A stretch of 64,000 nucleotides of DNA, from the NCBI RefSeq assembly GCF_038967635.1, contig NZ_CP152413.1:7568001-7632000 (forward strand). Reading direction: 5' to 3'. The translations under genes were made by a program, and so were the position numbers. Below are positions 37,193-45,194 of the stretch, one piece after another (position 1 is the stretch's first letter; every line of letters starts with the position of its first letter). A model generated the notes under the pieces. The model searched no databases, was not told where the DNA came from, and saw only the letters and a list, made by a program, of their open reading frames with translations. Origin of the DNA: Bradyrhizobium sp. B124. GTDB taxonomy: Bacteria > Pseudomonadota > Alphaproteobacteria > Rhizobiales > Xanthobacteraceae.

Positions 37193-40180
37193 TCAGCCCC
37201 TCAGTCGGTTTTGCAGTGCTTGCCGATCGGGGACGAGTTCGTCGAGGTTCAGCTGGTCCGGCTGCTCTCCTTGCGCCAATTGACTAACCAGCTCCCGCGT
37301 GGCGTCGACGACAAAGACGCCGCAATCATAGGTGTTGTCCTGCCGAGGCGCGCGGGGCCACTCCAGACGGGCGCCTAGCCGGCCTGCGAGCTGTCTTGCA
37401 GGTGTTGCATTGTAGCGTCCGGCGGAGTCGTAGTGATAGGCGACCGGCTCTTGACGATCGCGTCGGTCAACGAGCAACAGTGACCAATGGCTGCCGCGGA
37501 AATCAGGAGGATGGGCATCGTTCACTGGCACGAACAGAAAGTCGGCTCTATCGGGACCTTGCCAATTGACGATGCTTTGGAAGGCACTTTGCGTATCGCC
37601 CCAGGCCAGCTGCTGATTGGCTACGATGGGGTCCACGAACTGCGTCCGGCCGGCGAGAATCGGATCGATGTTCCGCAAATCCTCCTCCAGGAGCTCATAA
37701 TCCCTGAGAATATGGTTATCGGTGAGCCACTCCCTATCGCCGAGCATCAGCCCGCTCCGGCTGGAGACGGTCGGATCCAAAGTCACGATCTGAGCATTGA
37801 AGCTGGTTGGCCCCCGCCACGCAGAATCAGCCTCATCGCTGAATTCGGACAGCGTAGGTGCAGTCAGGTCAACCAATGGGAGACCTGAGGAGAGGTTTGA
37901 GCCAGCCCTGGCGACGTGCACCGGCGCAAAGCTCGTATTGTCACCCAATTCGAAGGCTGCAGGTGGATTCGGATTAACGGAACTGCGGTAAATGTCTGAC
38001 AGCCTAGCCGATGGATCCTCAGACCACATCTGCTCGGTCAGCCAAGCTAATTCTTCCCCGCCCGGGATTGGGGCAAGCTCCTGCGGCGCTTCGAGCTGTC
38101 GAGCGCCACGGTGATGCCCTAGTCCTGGCCCTGCAAACGGCGGCGGAACGTCAAGCGGCGGCCCCCAAGTGTCATGCGGCTCGAAGGCTGCGAGCGAATT
38201 CGAATTAAACGATACTTCAAGACCATCGTCAGCGTCTGAGTGAGTCCTGACAGCAAAGCGCGCTGGCGCTGTTTCCAAGGTCGGCCACATACTCCAATCA
38301 AAGTCGGACGGCATCTGCGGCGACCAGGTTGAGGCGGACCAGCCAGATTCCTGCCCTTCAGCTTGAACTATGTCCTGCTCCTGCTGAGGAGGAATCCCGG
38401 GCCACCGCGGGCCGTCTTCCACCATCAAATGCAGACCCTGAACGTAATCTTCCGGGACGACCAATGGCCAACGGACAGCCTGCGGCACGCTGGGCTGCGC
38501 AGCGGCGGCGTCAAGGTCAGTCGCGACCGCATGCTGCACCGCGGCGTCTTCGTAGCCGCTCTCTGGCACTATCGGCTGTGCCTGCCAAGGCGATGGACCC
38601 AGCTGATCGGCGGAGGCCGGCGTCAGCAGGCGGCCGCCCGAATTGCCGACCGCGCTCAACTGCTGCCCGCTGCCAACGCCTTGCAAAGGGTCTAGGGTTC
38701 TCGGCCTCTTCGCTGGCCTCAAATCAGCTGGGTCATGCGCACCGCTGATGGGCAGATGGCCGGCCTGCTCCGCCTCCAGCCAAATGCGGTTGCGATCGCC
38801 AGCTTGCAATGGCCAAGGAACGGCTGCGCCAGGCTGATCGACACTGTCCGCTGGCGAATGGCGAGGTGAAGCAAGCGCCTCCAGAAGCTCCGCCAAATTT
38901 TCGCTCGGCAGCTGCTCAAACGGGTCTTCACTGTCTTGAAGCTCCGCCGCATTGTAGATCGGCTGCGAGGACATCGGCTCGTCATCCAGTAGCCGTCGAA
39001 GCTCCTCTGGGTCAACGTTTAAGAGCGGCGACCAGGCCAGATCATCCTCCGCCTGCCAAGGGCCTTGCCCGGGGTCAGCGCGCTCCACCATGCGGTGATC
39101 AGGGATGATAAGGTCCCCCTCGCTTGGCAGATCACTCCTGGCACGCGCGCCTATCGGCTCGTCCGGCGATTGCCCGCCGTCTTGGCGAAAGGTCAAGGGA
39201 CGGACCGACGCTCCGGGGTCGGGTGCCCCGTCATGGCGCGCGGCCGGCTCGACAGATAACACAGCGCCGGGTTCATCCATCAGCCCCAAAAGCGAATCCC
39301 GATCGTGGCATTCCGCCGGAAGCTCCTTTGGCCCGCCGCCGACTTCCTGCGGCGCGCTGTGCTGCGCAGCGGCGGCGCCGACCTGCCTCGGCTCCTTCAG
39401 GGCTGCGTCTTCGGGATCAATATGGCGCTCAAGCTCCATCGCCTTAGCGCCCGCCTGGGATTTGCGGAGATGAGCGAGCGCGGATAGGGTCCTCCGATCA
39501 CCACCGTGGTGCGCTTTGAAAGTCTTGGCATCTTCATACAACGACGTTTCGGAAAGCCGAGCAGCTAAACTCGGCCGGTTGTTTCGACGAAGATAGTCAC
39601 TGAAGCGGACAAGATAAGGGGCATAGTTATTGGTGGTTCGGGTCGGTGTTTCGCTCTTGTACTCTTTGATGAGAGTCACGTCCTCGAAGTGAGGATTTGG
39701 GCGTCTGACCTGCGCGACACCGCCCATCAACTGCGAGTCCCGAAGATGACGTATTGCCCCAATGATACCCCTGTAATTCCCCTCTGCGATGAACTGACGC
39801 GCATCAGCGATTAGTGACTCATGGCTCAGCCGGGTACCGATCGACTTTTTGTTGTTTGCTAAGAGCCAGTGGCCGAAGGTGATTAGGCGACACACATTGG
39901 ACTTGGCGGTGCTTTCGGTGGCCCCGCCCTTGATGAGGGCGTCCTGAAGCCCACAAATAAGCGAAGCATCCTCGGGATAAAGAGGCTGCGGGCTGCGCCT
40001 TATTGCAACCGCTGTTGGCTGAGCCGGCTGCTCCGGCATTGCTTCACCGCTTCCAAAAACGATCTCGGTCAGGTGCCGCTCAAATATCTCCGCTCCTGGG
40101 GACGGAACCGCGGCCGACCTCTGCTGCGGGCCTGCGCTGTCCGATTGTTCACGCACCCACTGGGTCGAGGGGAAATCCAT
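37193..40180 (-). CDS. nopD: NopD-like type III effector, C48 (Ulp1/XopD) SUMO protease
   Basis: A 995-residue protein from ATG 40180. The N-terminal half has two copies (about 67-155, 160-245) of the SAM-like module, then acidic repeats with NVDPEELRRLLDDEP, and a basic KRPR motif (491-494, ADLRPAKRPRTL). The C-terminal 200 residues are a Ulp1/C48 cysteine-protease domain with the full triad and oxyanion Gln: His898 (GSHWSLLLVD), Asp918 (AYHYDS), Gln947 and Cys953 (RQDNTYDCGVFV). NopD of Bradyrhizobium sp. XS1150 and Bel2-5 of B. elkanii, in the same family, enter host nuclei; NopD deconjugates plant SUMO and Bel2-5 can trigger nodulation. A degenerate tts box lies upstream. No lesion is seen, so this is the intact member of three related loci here. 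Confidence 0.88.
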   Translation of the reverse strand: MDFPSTQWVREQSDSAGPQQRSAAVPSPGAEIFERHLTEIVFGSGEAMPEQPAQPTAVAIRRSPQPLYPEDASLICGLQDALIKGGATESTAKSNVCRLITFGHWLLANNKKSIGTRLSHESLIADARQFIAEGNYRGIIGAIRHLRDSQLMGGVAQVRRPNPHFEDVTLIKEYKSETPTRTTNNYAPYLVRFSDYLRRNNRPSLAARLSETSLYEDAKTFKAHHGGDRRTLSALAHLRKSQAGAKAMELERHIDPEDAALKEPRQVGAAAAQHSAPQEVGGGPKELPAECHDRDSLLGLMDEPGAVLSVEPAARHDGAPDPGASVRPLTFRQDGGQSPDEPIGARARSDLPSEGDLIIPDHRMVERADPGQGPWQAEDDLAWSPLLNVDPEELRRLLDDEPMSSQPIYNAAELQDSEDPFEQLPSENLAELLEALASPRHSPADSVDQPGAAVPWPLQAGDRNRIWLEAEQAGHLPISGAHDPADLRPAKRPRTLDPLQGVGSGQQLSAVGNSGGRLLTPASADQLGPSPWQAQPIVPESGYEDAAVQHAVATDLDAAAAQPSVPQAVRWPLVVPEDYVQGLHLMVEDGPRWPGIPPQQEQDIVQAEGQESGWSASTWSPQMPSDFDWSMWPTLETAPARFAVRTHSDADDGLEVSFNSNSLAAFEPHDTWGPPLDVPPPFAGPGLGHHRGARQLEAPQELAPIPGGEELAWLTEQMWSEDPSARLSDIYRSSVNPNPPAAFELGDNTSFAPVHVARAGSNLSSGLPLVDLTAPTLSEFSDEADSAWRGPTSFNAQIVTLDPTVSSRSGLMLGDREWLTDNHILRDYELLEEDLRNIDPILAGRTQFVDPIVANQQLAWGDTQSAFQSIVNWQGPDRADFLFVPVNDAHPPDFRGSHWSLLLVDRRDRQEPVAYHYDSAGRYNATPARQLAGRLGARLEWPRAPRQDNTYDCGVFVVDATRELVSQLAQGEQPDQLNLDELVPDRQALQNRLRG

Positions 40181-40205
40181 CCGTTCTCACTTTCAAAGAT
40201 ATAGC

Positions 40206-40236
40206 ACTGTTTGAAGCTGGCCTGAATCTGACGTCC
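40206..40236 (-). promoter_or_regulatory. Degenerate tts box upstream of nopD
   Basis: On the minus strand CGTCAGATTCAGGCCAGCTT keeps the GTCAG and AGCTT blocks at tts-box spacing, but the central TCGAA is changed. It lies about 30-55 bp before the ATG, the same place as the strong box of the 26296 gene. Confidence 0.5.
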
Positions 40237-40584
40237 CGGGGTTTGCGAACAAAGATCGAGGCCGATTATCTAAGAGTCCACTTCTCGACGTGGCCCTCAC
40301 ACCACAACACCCCCACGAGTATGCCTACACCGTGAGCATCGTGCGATGTGTTCCAGTCCGATCAGCGCCAAGTGTTTAGCCGGGGAAAGCTGTCGGTAAC
40401 CTGACGATGACCACGTGCAGGGCCGAGAGAGAAGACTGCAACGCGTCCAGCCCTTCTGCGATAGAGCACAAACGCTGGGAGCCTGAGCTTGATCGTCTCC
40501 CACGGGACCATCGCAACTGAAATGGCCCTGATTTTGGGACCACGTGCTTGTTGAACGGGCTGCTCCGTTTGATAGACGGAACGC
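40237..40584. other. 350-bp stretch without a gene
   Basis: No recognisable coding sequence. Part of it probably is the left flank of an IS3 element whose orfA start follows. Confidence 0.4.
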
Positions 40585-40650
40585 ATGATGACGACGAAGA
40601 CGAGACGCAAGGTCGACGCGGCACTGAAGGCAAAGATCGCGCTAGGTAGT
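40585..40650 (+). pseudogene. IS3 orfA N-terminal stub
   Basis: About 22 codons from ATG 40585 read MMTTKTRRKVDAALKAKIAL, the start of an IS3 OrfA, then stop at the end of an IS630 fragment. Confidence 0.6.
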
Positions 40651-40654
40651 GGTT

Positions 40655-40866
40655 CACCACAGTGATTTTGACGTTTTGATGCCGAGCCATTCGAGGATCG
40701 GCAAGCTTTCCGGCGGCACGAGGATTTCGATGCGTCTGGGGACGCCGGGTTGACGTCGGATGAAGCCGTTTCGTTCGAGGGTGACAATCATCTGGTGGAC
40801 CGAAGGCGGGCTGACGCGGAAGTGGCGCTGGATGTCGGCTTCGGCGGGTGGGCGTCCGAACATGTA
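40655..40866 (-). pseudogene. IS630 end with fragment of the LexA-like passenger gene
   Basis: It begins with an IS630 inverted repeat (GGTTCACCACAGTGATTTTG) and encodes on the minus strand FGRPPAEADIQRHFRVSPPS to the C-terminus, nearly identical to the gene at 28030-28311. The N-terminal 20 residues and the transposase are gone. Confidence 0.8.
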
Positions 40867-40877
40867 GGCGTAGGTAC

Positions 40878-41610
40878 CCGTCTTGAGCCCGACCTCGAAG
40901 ACCTGCTCTGGTCGACGGTGAACGTCTTCCACCGCGCCAGCGACAGGATCGAACGAGAGCTCGACGGCAATGAACTGGCCCAGCAGCGCTCCCAGCGCGA
41001 ACAGGACGGCAGCGAGGTGAAATCCGTCGAATTGGAGCGCCTGACGGCGGAAGGTCAAACACTGATCGAGCGACGCAACGCCTTCGAGCTGATGCGCGAC
41101 CAGGCCGCCGACGAGTTCGAACGCCACACTCATTCCGCCTGGCGGCCGCGCAACGGGTCAAAGGTCAACCACCGCAATCTGACCTCCGCGATGATCGACA
41201 GCCGCGATTTCCTCGCCGCGAAGAAGCGCGCCGACAATCAGGTGCTCCTGCCACCCGGCCCGAAAGTCGCGCTGACTGGTGGTCTCGACTTCAACGATCA
41301 TCGTTTGATCTGGGCCAAGCTTGACCAGGTGCACGCCAAGCATGCCGACATGGTGCTGCTGCACGGCGGATCGCCCAAGGGGGCTGAGCTGATCGCTGCC
41401 AAATGGGCCGACAACCGCAAGGTCCCGCAGATCGCTTTCAAGCCCGACTGGACGAAGCATGCCAAGGCCGCTCCCTTCAAACGCAACGATGCGATGCTGG
41501 AGACATTACCGATCGGTGTGATGCACTTCCCCGGCACCGGGATCCAGGACAATCTCGCCGACAAGGCCAAGAAGCTAGGTATTCCGGTCTGGAAATTCGG
41601 CGGCGCGTGA
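40878..41610 (+). pseudogene. DUF2493/YspA SLOG-family protein, 5'-truncated
   Basis: The frame is open from the IS630 junction. Residues near the start are charged helices; the C-terminal domain VALTGGLDFNDHRLIWAKLD .. MVLLHGGSPKGAELIA .. IGVMHFPGTGIQDNLADKAK is the DUF2493 (cpYpsA-related, SLOG nucleotide-binding) fold. Such proteins are common on rhizobial plasmids and integrative elements next to antirestriction and membrane genes. The N-terminus is missing. Confidence 0.7.
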
Positions 41611-41626
41611 GCGCCGCAAATTTCTA

Positions 41627-42868
41627 TTACCCGACTTGAACGACGCGATCGTGCAACTTTCGCTCCGCTTCCTCCGCCGCCTTCTCTACGGCACGAAAGA
41701 TCGTGGTCCACACTTCAACCAACTCCGGAAACTCCATTCGCGCCTCGGCCGGGTTTGAACAATTCGCCACGCCGCGGAGGAACGTAGCCTCTACCTCTGC
41801 TTTTCCCTCGATCTCGCCTTGATAGGCATCGGCGGCGGCATTGTAGCCGCTCCAACGTACCCGCCGTAGCGCGCGATCCTTCGTCAAAGCCGCTCGGCCG
41901 AGGTAAAGCTCGATACTTGCGGCTTTGCCGTTGACGTCGACGACATGCTCTCCTTGAGGGCCGAAAGTCGGGTACTGACGCGCAAGCTCTGTGTCCGGGA
42001 GCACGACCACGATCATGTTGTCCGGCAGCCCCAAGGCGCTGGCCTGCAGATACGCCTGACGTCCGGTTGTGTCGTTGTCGAACACGACGACGAGGCGCAA
42101 CGGTGCCCGCGCTGCCGCAAATGCCTTCAGAAATTTCACAAGATACGCGGCGCCGCCATCCACGCTCAGCTCAGCATGGTTGAAGAACGAGAAGTAATCT
42201 TTCCGCTCTGGAAACAGCGCTGTGAGCGAGCGCTGTAATATCCGGATGTCCGTACTACCCTCGGCAAGGATGACCGTCGTTGCCAGCGGACGGGGGTCAA
42301 GGGGAGCAGAAGCCCTCTTGTCGTCGCAAATGCTGGCAGCCGACTCGATCCAACCACCGCCGATCAGCGCCGTGATGTCGAGAGAGACGTACCGCACGTC
42401 AACGCAGGCATCCAACAAAGCCCGGAGGCTCATCAGGGATCCATAGCCATCGAACCAAAGCCAGCCCTCGCCGTCGCGATCACGCATCCGGCGATCGATC
42501 TCGTCCGTCGCCTCCTCGCGCGTGTACATGGTCGCGAATCCTCGACAGAGAATGAGCGCAGTGCGGCGGCCGTTTCCTCTGCCCAACCGCCATCGGCGCA
42601 GTATTCCTCCCACGTCTCGCGCGTTGTTGCGTGCCAAGCCTCCAGTCGTTCACGCGCCGTAGCGGCTGTGCAGCCCAAGAGATCCAGGCGGGACAAGACG
42701 ACCGCTCGGAGCGCCTCGTAGACCAAGTCAGAACTTTCCTCTTCATCGACCGACGGCCTGACGGCTCGGTCGCTTTCCTGGAATAGCGCGCAGAAAATGA
42801 TCGGGAACGACGGACTTTGCGCCACAGATCTCGGTCCTATCGAAATAGATTCCGCAGTAACTTCCCAT
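41627..42868 (-). pseudogene. HEPN/Toprim-associated protein with two frameshifts
   Basis: Read leftwards from ATG 42868, frame one gives MGSYCGIYFDRTEI, frame two (from about 42790) gives ALFQESDRAV .. LDLLGCTAATARERLEAWHA, and frame three (from about 42530) gives MYTREEATDEIDRRMRDRDG and the rest. The order and content match the HEPN/Toprim-associated domain family: a HEPN-like N-terminal part and a Toprim-like domain with Glu in VILAEGSTD and acidic residues in VVFDNDTTGRQAY. Related proteins occur among mobile-element defence genes; a nuclease or RNA-cleavage role is inferred from the domains only. Two one-base lesions imply decay or sequence error. Confidence 0.6.
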
Positions 42869-43263
42869 CCATCGCTCCTACAGGCCAATCTCCAGCATGG
42901 TGGCGTGATCCAGCGAGCGGTTGGCGCGCCCTTTGAACTCCGCCAGGTCGACCTCCCCAACCGCACATCGACTCACAACCCATTCTAGCCGATCACCCCC
43001 GCACCGTGACGGCAACGATGTTCCAGCTGAGAGCCACGCAGCCCCGACAACCAGGCTCCTGTCCGGCGAACACCGCCCCGCTGCATCGGCGCTGATCCTT
43101 GATCCGGGCGCAGGCCTGACGCCATCAACCCGCAAGGGGTCGGCTCACGCTGAAGCGAGCCGTCGCTTCGTCTTCGCCTGCGCGGTGATTGCGGCCTACT
43201 GCCGGATTCATCGGGCGCCTGTCGCGCGGGGATGGTCCCCGCCTCAGAACAGGAGCCGGACCG

Positions 43264-43550
43264 ATGTCTCAAACCCTTGCCTTCGCCAACGCATGGAACC
43301 TCGCCACCACCCTCATGGTCTGCGTCGTTATCTTCCGTACCGGCATGGGCGGATACGGCGTGATGCCGGCCACCGAATACGATGGCCGATCCGGCTGCCG
43401 TCATCCACGAATTCGATCCATTCCAATGACGAAGGGGCGCTGCAGATCGCTGGCCGGTGAGCGGAGGTCTTTACGGATTTCCGCTCCCCGTCGTCGCCGT
43501 TTTTGGCTATGCTGTCGATTGCGCCGTGGTGGTGGTGGAAGGCGCGACCG
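43264..43550 (+). repeat. Dispersed repeat, copy 2, with decayed small gene
   Basis: ATG 43264 follows ACAGGAG and opens MSQTLAFANAWNLATTLMVC; it loses frame after TEYDG, where VIHEFDPF continues in another frame. The GAGCGGA..TCCGCTC hairpin at about 43456-43485 and GGTGGTGGTGGAAGGCGCG follow. The same order is found at 28337-28590. Confidence 0.6.
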
Positions 43551-43580
43551 TCAGACCTTTATCTCACGGAGACCACCACT

Positions 43581-44330
43581 ATGATCATCTTTGGACCACT
43601 GCTTGTCCTCGTTGGCATCGGCTTCTTCTGCTGGCTGCTGTTCACGCTCGCTGTTTTCGCACTGCCTTTCTTCGTTGGCCTGACGATCGGCACCTGGGCC
43701 TTCCACACCGGCGCCGGAGTGCTCGGTGGCGCAGCAGCAGGGCTCATGGCGGGCGGTGTGACCATTGGCATTGGCCACCTCGCGCTCGCCTTCGTGCCAT
43801 GGACCTGGCTTAGACTCTTGATCATCCTCCTCTACGTCGCGCCCGCTACCGTCGCCGGTTACGGCGCGACGCATGGAATTGCCCAGATGACGATGTCTTC
43901 ACCCGCCTGGCAGACGGTTTTCGCGGTCGTCGGGTCCGTTGCGGTCAGCATCACCGCCCTGGTTCGCTTCACCGGAATGGCCGCAGACGGACTAGCTAGC
44001 CAACGCAGTGGTATGCACAATCCCGCTCAAGCCCGCACCGCTCAAATCCCGCTTGCCGCCGACATGCGCGTCGAGCTGCATCAACTCGTGTCGGCCTGGC
44101 GCTCGGATGCAGCTCCTAACCTCATCAAGCGTGAAATCGTAGCCGTGGCTCTTTCCGACCGCTACAATCGGTGCAAGACCTGTAGCACTCTGCTTAAGGT
44201 TTTCGAGCAGACTACCCTCTTTCCCCAGATTCTTGACAAACCGTTCTACCTCAGCCTGCGACATGGCCGGGCCTCTGCTAAATGTTTCTACCTAGCCGTC
44301 GCCTTGGAAGCGATGGTGATGACGCCTTAA
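43581..44330 (+). CDS. Integral membrane protein, mobile-element cargo, read-through 3' end
   Basis: ATG 43581 opens MIIFGPLLVLVGIGFFCWLL; residues 1-135 contain four or five hydrophobic segments (including VFALPFFVGLTIGTWAFHTG and LLIILLYVAPATVAGYGATH). I recall similar small membrane proteins near DUF2493 genes on rhizobial elements. From about 43985 the frame runs antisense through the nif11 gene and is not expected to be meaningful, so the genuine protein is probably truncated there. Function unknown. Confidence 0.5.
   Translation: MIIFGPLLVLVGIGFFCWLLFTLAVFALPFFVGLTIGTWAFHTGAGVLGGAAAGLMAGGVTIGIGHLALAFVPWTWLRLLIILLYVAPATVAGYGATHGIAQMTMSSPAWQTVFAVVGSVAVSITALVRFTGMAADGLASQRSGMHNPAQARTAQIPLAADMRVELHQLVSAWRSDAAPNLIKREIVAVALSDRYNRCKTCSTLLKVFEQTTLFPQILDKPFYLSLRHGRASAKCFYLAVALEAMVMTP
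43992..44264 (-). CDS. Nif11-type leader peptide (candidate RiPP precursor)
   Basis: A 90-residue peptide from ATG 44264: MSQAEVERFVKNLGKEGSLL .. VAVGKSHGYDFTLDEVRSCI is the Nif11 leader domain (TIGR03798 pattern, with the GxxFTxDE signature). A short core follows after VGGKRDLSGAGLSG, the place where Nif11 leaders end in a Gly-rich cleavage site; the putative core (about 20 residues, one Cys only in the leader) is poor in Cys. Family members are precursors of ribosomally made natural products or occur beside nitrogen-fixation genes. No lanthionine synthetase, radical SAM enzyme or peptidase-ABC exporter lies nearby, so this is an orphan. Confidence 0.7.
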   Translation of the reverse strand: MSQAEVERFVKNLGKEGSLLENLKQSATGLAPIVAVGKSHGYDFTLDEVRSCIRAPGRHELMQLDAHVGGKRDLSGAGLSGIVHTTALAS

Positions 44331-44379
44331 CAAAGCAATCCGCATACCAAACTGAAATTGCTGCTTTTGCGCTTTGTCC

Positions 44380-44781
44380 GACCGTGCATGTCGTCAACTT
44401 GCCGACATTGGTCTCGAACCTAACAAGCGCTCAGTAGAGCGGAGCTCGTTGTCGGTAGCTATCCCAGCCGCGCAACTCGGCGTCAAATGGCCGGAGCTGA
44501 TGGGACTGGACAGGATTTCCTTCATCAAGCTGAAAACCGACCGGCAATTCGTCGCCGGCTGCGGCAATGATCGGCTGAAACGCACGCTGTGCCGGCACGT
44601 CGTCGAACTGGCGCAGGGCTACGGCGCGTGCCGTAGCGGAAGGCGTCGAGAGCGGGGCCGATCTGGTGGCGTGAGCGAGCTCGGCTTCGACGTTGTCCAG
44701 GGCTATCTGTTCGGCAAGCGGATGCCGCTGAAGAAGTTTGCTAGACGCGCTTTGACACCGGCTGTGACGGGGCAGGAGTGA
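44380..44781 (+). pseudogene. EAL-domain (cyclic di-GMP phosphodiesterase) remnant
   Basis: Across frames one sees LADIGLEP, SFIKLKTDRQFVAG, VAEGVESGADLVA (frame-shifted near 44625) and FDVVQGYLFGKRMPL, the C-terminal motifs of EAL domains. The EAL catalytic start is missing. Confidence 0.6.
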
Positions 44782-45194
44782 AGGCGCGAAGCCTCACATA
44801 GTGCAGCGCGGAGAACACGCAGACGACCAACAGCGCTGCCGCTGACTCCAGGCAACCGGCCCTGCCATCCGCTGTGTGCAAAAGTATGCGATTGGCCGAT
44901 GCTTGCACGCATCTGCGCCGAAGGCTTGTAAACATCGGTGTGTGCCATTGCCAAAATTGGACGAGTACGCGCCTTGGACACTGCGATGATTGCACACCTC
45001 GGCACTCAAACGCGCGACTTGTCGCAGCTGTGACCAGTCTGGTCGGCAATCCGACGTGGCCATGGAAGAAAACATCTAATACGTACTGTTCCAGGTGGCA
45101 CGGTTTCTGCAGACTGCTACCGTCGTGGTAGCGATGCCAAACGACGACCGTTCGGGCCACGTCGCAAATGGCGCGCATGTTATTGTGAGGTGAT
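44782..45194. other. Leader region of the second outer-membrane protein gene
   Basis: No recognised gene. It contains the sigma-54 promoter candidate at 45096-45111 and a NifA-site-like TGT-N10-ACC at 45020-45035. Confidence 0.5.
45096..45111 (+). promoter_or_regulatory. Sigma-54 (-24/-12) promoter for the 45195 gene
   Basis: TGGCACGGTTTCTGCA matches TGGCACG-N4-TTGCW with one mismatch; GG and GC are 10 bp apart. Transcription would start near 45122, about 73 nt before the ATG. A TGT-N10-ACC sequence 60-75 bp further upstream differs by one base from the NifA site TGT-N10-ACA. This suggests expression under nitrogen-fixing, low-oxygen conditions. Confidence 0.6.

Noticed and set aside
44741..45178. 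Minus-strand 145-codon frame between the EAL fragment and the outer-membrane gene
   Set aside because: No motif or ribosome-binding site; it overlaps the -24/-12 promoter region of the 45195 gene.
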